The notes under the pieces were generated by a model that saw only the letters and a list, made by a program, of their open reading frames with translations, searched no databases and was not told the origin of the DNA. 15,817 bases of DNA. Source: an uncultured Flavobacterium sp. (GTDB lineage Bacteria; Bacteroidota; Bacteroidia; Flavobacteriales; Flavobacteriaceae). Below are positions 14,131-15,817 of this stretch, piece by piece (within the stretch, counting starts at the first letter, position 1; each line of letters opens with the position of its first letter). The translations under genes and the position numbers were made by a program. The DNA lies in contig CAMLFV010000045.1 of NCBI GenBank assembly GCA_946479395.1, positions 1 to 15,817 of the forward strand, read 5' to 3'.

Positions 14131-14144
14131 GATTAATTATAATC
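14131..14144. promoter_or_regulatory. Candidate Lrp/AsnC operator
   Basis: GATTA-ATTA-TAATC is a perfect inverted repeat. It adjoins the regulator's own -7 box and covers its predicted transcription start near 14137, a position suited to autorepression. AT-rich arms of this kind are usual for Lrp-type sites, but the AT-rich background makes chance matches likely. Confidence 0.35.
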
Positions 14145-14151
14145 AAATATA
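14144..14151 (-). promoter_or_regulatory. Candidate -7 promoter box for the Lrp/AsnC gene
   Basis: The minus strand reads TATATTTG, an exact TAnnTTTG match, 47 bases before the ATG at 14096. It shares its last base with the palindrome at 14131-14144. No -33 TTG was seen. Confidence 0.45.
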
Positions 14152-14249
14152 AATAATTTACAGATTTATTTTCTAATAAATCATATTTTTTTTGATGATA
14201 TAAAAGCGACTGCTTATTTTTAATTATTAATCAATTATACTTTATAAAC

Positions 14250-15446
14250 ATGTTTAAACCAGCCGATAAAATTCAAGATTTACAGTTTTTTGGAGAATTT
14301 GGTGGCGTAAATCCATCGATTTCAGATTCTTCTACCTATACCTTTCTATCTGCAAAAAGTATGTTCGATACTTTTGAAGGAAATACCGACGGATGCTATT
14401 TGTACAGCCGTCACAGTTCACCGTCAAACCTATATTTAAGCGCGGCATTGGCACAGCTAGAAAATACCGAATCGGCAAACGTAACCGCATCGGGTATGGG
14501 GGCAATTACAGCAACGTTGATGCAATTGTGTAAACAAAACGACCACATTATTGCAAGCCGAACCATTTATGGCGGAACCTATGCGTTCTTAAAGAATTTT
14601 TTACCGCAGTTTGGCGTTCAGATCGATTTTGTGGATATTACCGATGTAAACAAAATACAGACCCTTATAAAACCCAACACCAAAGTTATTTACCTGGAAA
14701 CGGTAAGCAATCCGTTGTTAGAAGTGGCAGATATTCCGGCTATTTCTAAAATAGGTAAGTCAAAAAATATAAAGGTAGTGGTAGATAATACTTTTTCACC
14801 TTTAAGTGTTACTCCTGCAAATTTGGGTGCCGATGTAGTGATTCACAGCTTAACGAAATATATTAACGGCAGCAGTGATACGGTTGGCGGCGTTGTTTGT
14901 GGTAGCAATGAATTCATAAACGACCTTAAAAATGTAAACGATGGTGCTTGTATGTTGTTGGGACCTACAATGGATAGTTTTAGATCTGCAAGTATCCTGA
15001 AAAATATGCGTACGTTGCATTTGCGAATGAAACAGCACAGTGAAAATGCCTTATATCTTGCAGAAGCTTTTAATGAAATCGGAATTAAAACGGTGTATCC
15101 AGGTTTAAAAAATCATCTGTCGCACGAAGTTTTCAAATCAATGTATAACAGCGAATTTGGTTTTGGCGGAATGTTAACGATTGATGTTGGATCGCTTGAA
15201 AAAGCCAACGCCGTTATGGAATTAATGCAGGAACGAAACATTGGTTATTTGGCAGTTAGTCTTGGTTTTTACAAAACATTGTTTAGCGCACCGGGAACTT
15301 CCACATCATCTGAAATTCCTGCCGATGAACAAAAAGAAATGGGCTTGTCAGATGGATTAATCCGTTTCTCGATAGGTTTAGACAACGATATTAAACGAAC
15401 TTTCGAACAAATGAAAGATTGTTTAAAAGAATTGAATATTATTTAA
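14250..15446 (+). CDS. PLP-dependent trans-sulfuration-family enzyme (Cys/Met metabolism)
   Basis: A 398-residue fold-type I PLP enzyme of the Cys_Met_Meta_PP family, which holds cystathionine gamma-synthase and gamma-lyase, methionine gamma-lyase and O-acyl-homoserine sulfhydrylases. Visible active-site features are YLYSRHSSPSN with Y52 and R54 (the pair reaching the PLP phosphate of the neighbouring subunit), SGMGAI at 81-86, Y107 (TIYGGTY, stacking on PLP), D179 (VVVDNTFSPL) and the Schiff-base lysine K203 (HSLTKYINGSSD). The position that is a characteristic cysteine in methionine gamma-lyases (YGCT) is G109 here (YGGT), so a methionine gamma-lyase label is not secure. Substrate specificity cannot be settled. 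The divergent Lrp/AsnC gene is the probable regulator. A strong terminator follows. Confidence 0.88.
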   Translation: MFKPADKIQDLQFFGEFGGVNPSISDSSTYTFLSAKSMFDTFEGNTDGCYLYSRHSSPSNLYLSAALAQLENTESANVTASGMGAITATLMQLCKQNDHIIASRTIYGGTYAFLKNFLPQFGVQIDFVDITDVNKIQTLIKPNTKVIYLETVSNPLLEVADIPAISKIGKSKNIKVVVDNTFSPLSVTPANLGADVVIHSLTKYINGSSDTVGGVVCGSNEFINDLKNVNDGACMLLGPTMDSFRSASILKNMRTLHLRMKQHSENALYLAEAFNEIGIKTVYPGLKNHLSHEVFKSMYNSEFGFGGMLTIDVGSLEKANAVMELMQERNIGYLAVSLGFYKTLFSAPGTSTSSEIPADEQKEMGLSDGLIRFSIGLDNDIKRTFEQMKDCLKELNII

Positions 15447-15478
15447 TTCGTGAGTAAATTTTTTTAACAGCTAATATT

Positions 15479-15511
15479 AAAAATCGGAAAGGCAAATCTT
15501 TCCGATTTTTT
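15479..15511 (+). terminator. Rho-independent terminator after the PLP-enzyme gene
   Basis: A 13-bp perfect stem (15479-15491 with 15498-15510) and a 6-base loop GCAAAT. The right arm ends in Ts that continue to 15511. It lies about 30 bases past the stop at 15446. Confidence 0.92.
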
Positions 15512-15658
15512 CGTTTATAGCCTTTTTTATTATAAATTAAAATAAATTATGTAAATAATATTGTTAAATTTATAGCTTATAAATAATAACCAAATAAAAT
15601 ATACAGTTTGTCACTTCGCAGGAGTCTTTAAACAAATCAACAATTAAACAATATAACT

Positions 15659-15817
15659 ATGAAAAATAAATTACACACAATATCATGTCATACCAAACCG
15701 TCACTTCGAGTAGCGAAGCGTATCGAGAAGTCAAAATTCCCAAATTTTAAAATCCTTCTATTCTCCATTCTCTATTCTCTGTTCTCAATACCCACTACAG
15801 CCCAACCCTACCAATGG
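15659..15817 (+). CDS. Exported protein of unknown function, N-terminus only (runs off right edge)
   Basis: An ATG at 15659 opens a frame of 53 codons that reaches the window end without a stop. It starts MKNKLHTISC, followed by an unusually long basic stretch (HTKPSLRVAKRIEKSKFPN). Then come a hydrophobic core (FKILLFSILYSLFSIP) and a likely cleavage region TTAQ, giving a mature start PYQW. This is a signal peptide with an n-region of about 30 residues, where flavobacterial ones usually have fewer than 10. The extra stretch is encoded by a palindromic repeat (15699-15732), and the core by a 7-bp tandem repeat (15760-15787). The frame is kept through both. No later Met is available as an alternative start within the window. 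The mature domain is outside the window, so no function can be given. The 146 bases after the upstream terminator hold no clear promoter box. Confidence 0.65.
   Translation, partial: MKNKLHTISCHTKPSLRVAKRIEKSKFPNFKILLFSILYSLFSIPTTAQPYQW
15699..15732. repeat. REP-like palindromic repeat, copy 2 (inside a coding region)
   Basis: The same arms as copy 1, TTCGAGTA (15705-15712) and GTATCGAGAA (15720-15729), enclose a 7-base interior GCGAAGC. The outer ACTT and AAGT also pair, so it folds into an imperfect hairpin. It is translated in frame as PSLRVAKRIEK. A half-copy-like GTCACTTCG occurs about 90 bases upstream at 15610-15618. Confidence 0.7.
15760..15787 (+). repeat. 7-bp tandem repeat in a signal-peptide region
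   Basis: Four consecutive units read ATTCTCC, ATTCTCT, ATTCTCT and GTTCTCA. They encode most of the hydrophobic core of the right-edge protein. Seven is not a multiple of three, so gain or loss of a unit would shift the frame. Confidence 0.65.

Noticed and set aside
15610..15623. Third full copy of the palindromic repeat upstream of the right-edge gene
   Set aside because: Only nine bases (GTCACTTCG) match the repeat start and the second arm is missing, so it is noted only as a possible half-copy.
1..15817. tRNA, rRNA, riboswitch or CRISPR array
   Set aside because: No cloverleaf with a T-arm motif, rRNA-like block, direct-repeat/spacer pattern or recognisable riboswitch leader was found by reading the gaps on both strands.

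Overview
The window is AT-rich chromosomal DNA from a member of the Bacteroidota, most likely the family Flavobacteriaceae. The evidence is the type-3 prolyl-tRNA synthetase, several small outer-membrane beta-barrel proteins with MKK-type signal peptides, a lone IS1 InsA-like zinc/HTH protein, promoter boxes matching the Bacteroidota TAnnTTTG type and no evident Shine-Dalgarno sequences. A genus cannot be assigned safely. No rRNA, tRNA, CRISPR array, prophage or complete insertion sequence was seen.

Layout. Positions 1-2339, mostly minus strand: the start of an outer-membrane porin that runs off the left edge, a solo InsA-like DNA-binding protein, a SAM methyltransferase broken by one in-frame stop, and about 650 bases without an intact gene that look like decayed coding sequence. 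Positions 2340-8105, minus strand: an AEC-family permease, rimO (S12 methylthiotransferase), a conserved beta-barrel protein, and a two-gene unit of a Gly/Trp/Tyr-rich lipoprotein followed by a FadL/OMPP1-type barrel. Positions 8205-10131: proS (+) and aroQ (-) converge on a shared terminator. Positions 10359-12558: three consecutive plus-strand beta-barrel genes; the last has a sigma-54-like site just after the preceding stop codon. Positions 12607-13494: xerD, whose start codon touches the poly-T of the preceding terminator. Positions 13635-15446: a divergent Lrp/AsnC regulator and a trans-sulfuration-family PLP enzyme. Positions 15659-15817: the first 53 codons of an exported protein that runs off the right edge.

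Functional themes. Housekeeping genes (rimO, proS, aroQ, xerD) are interleaved with envelope genes: six beta-barrel or porin genes plus one lipoprotein. The Lrp/PLP-enzyme pair suggests amino-acid-responsive control of sulfur amino-acid metabolism. Rho-independent terminators separate most units, and six TAnnTTTG boxes support the assigned starts.

Most unusual points. (1) A palindromic dispersed repeat, with a second copy between xerD and the Lrp gene, lies inside the signal-peptide region of the right-edge gene and is translated in frame; just after it a 7-bp tandem repeat encodes the hydrophobic core, so a change in copy number would shift the frame. (2) The sigma-54-like promoter. (3) The methyltransferase interrupted by a single TAA. 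(4) The InsA-like domain without a catalytic partner. No clearly new multi-gene system was found; these are local oddities in an otherwise ordinary region.
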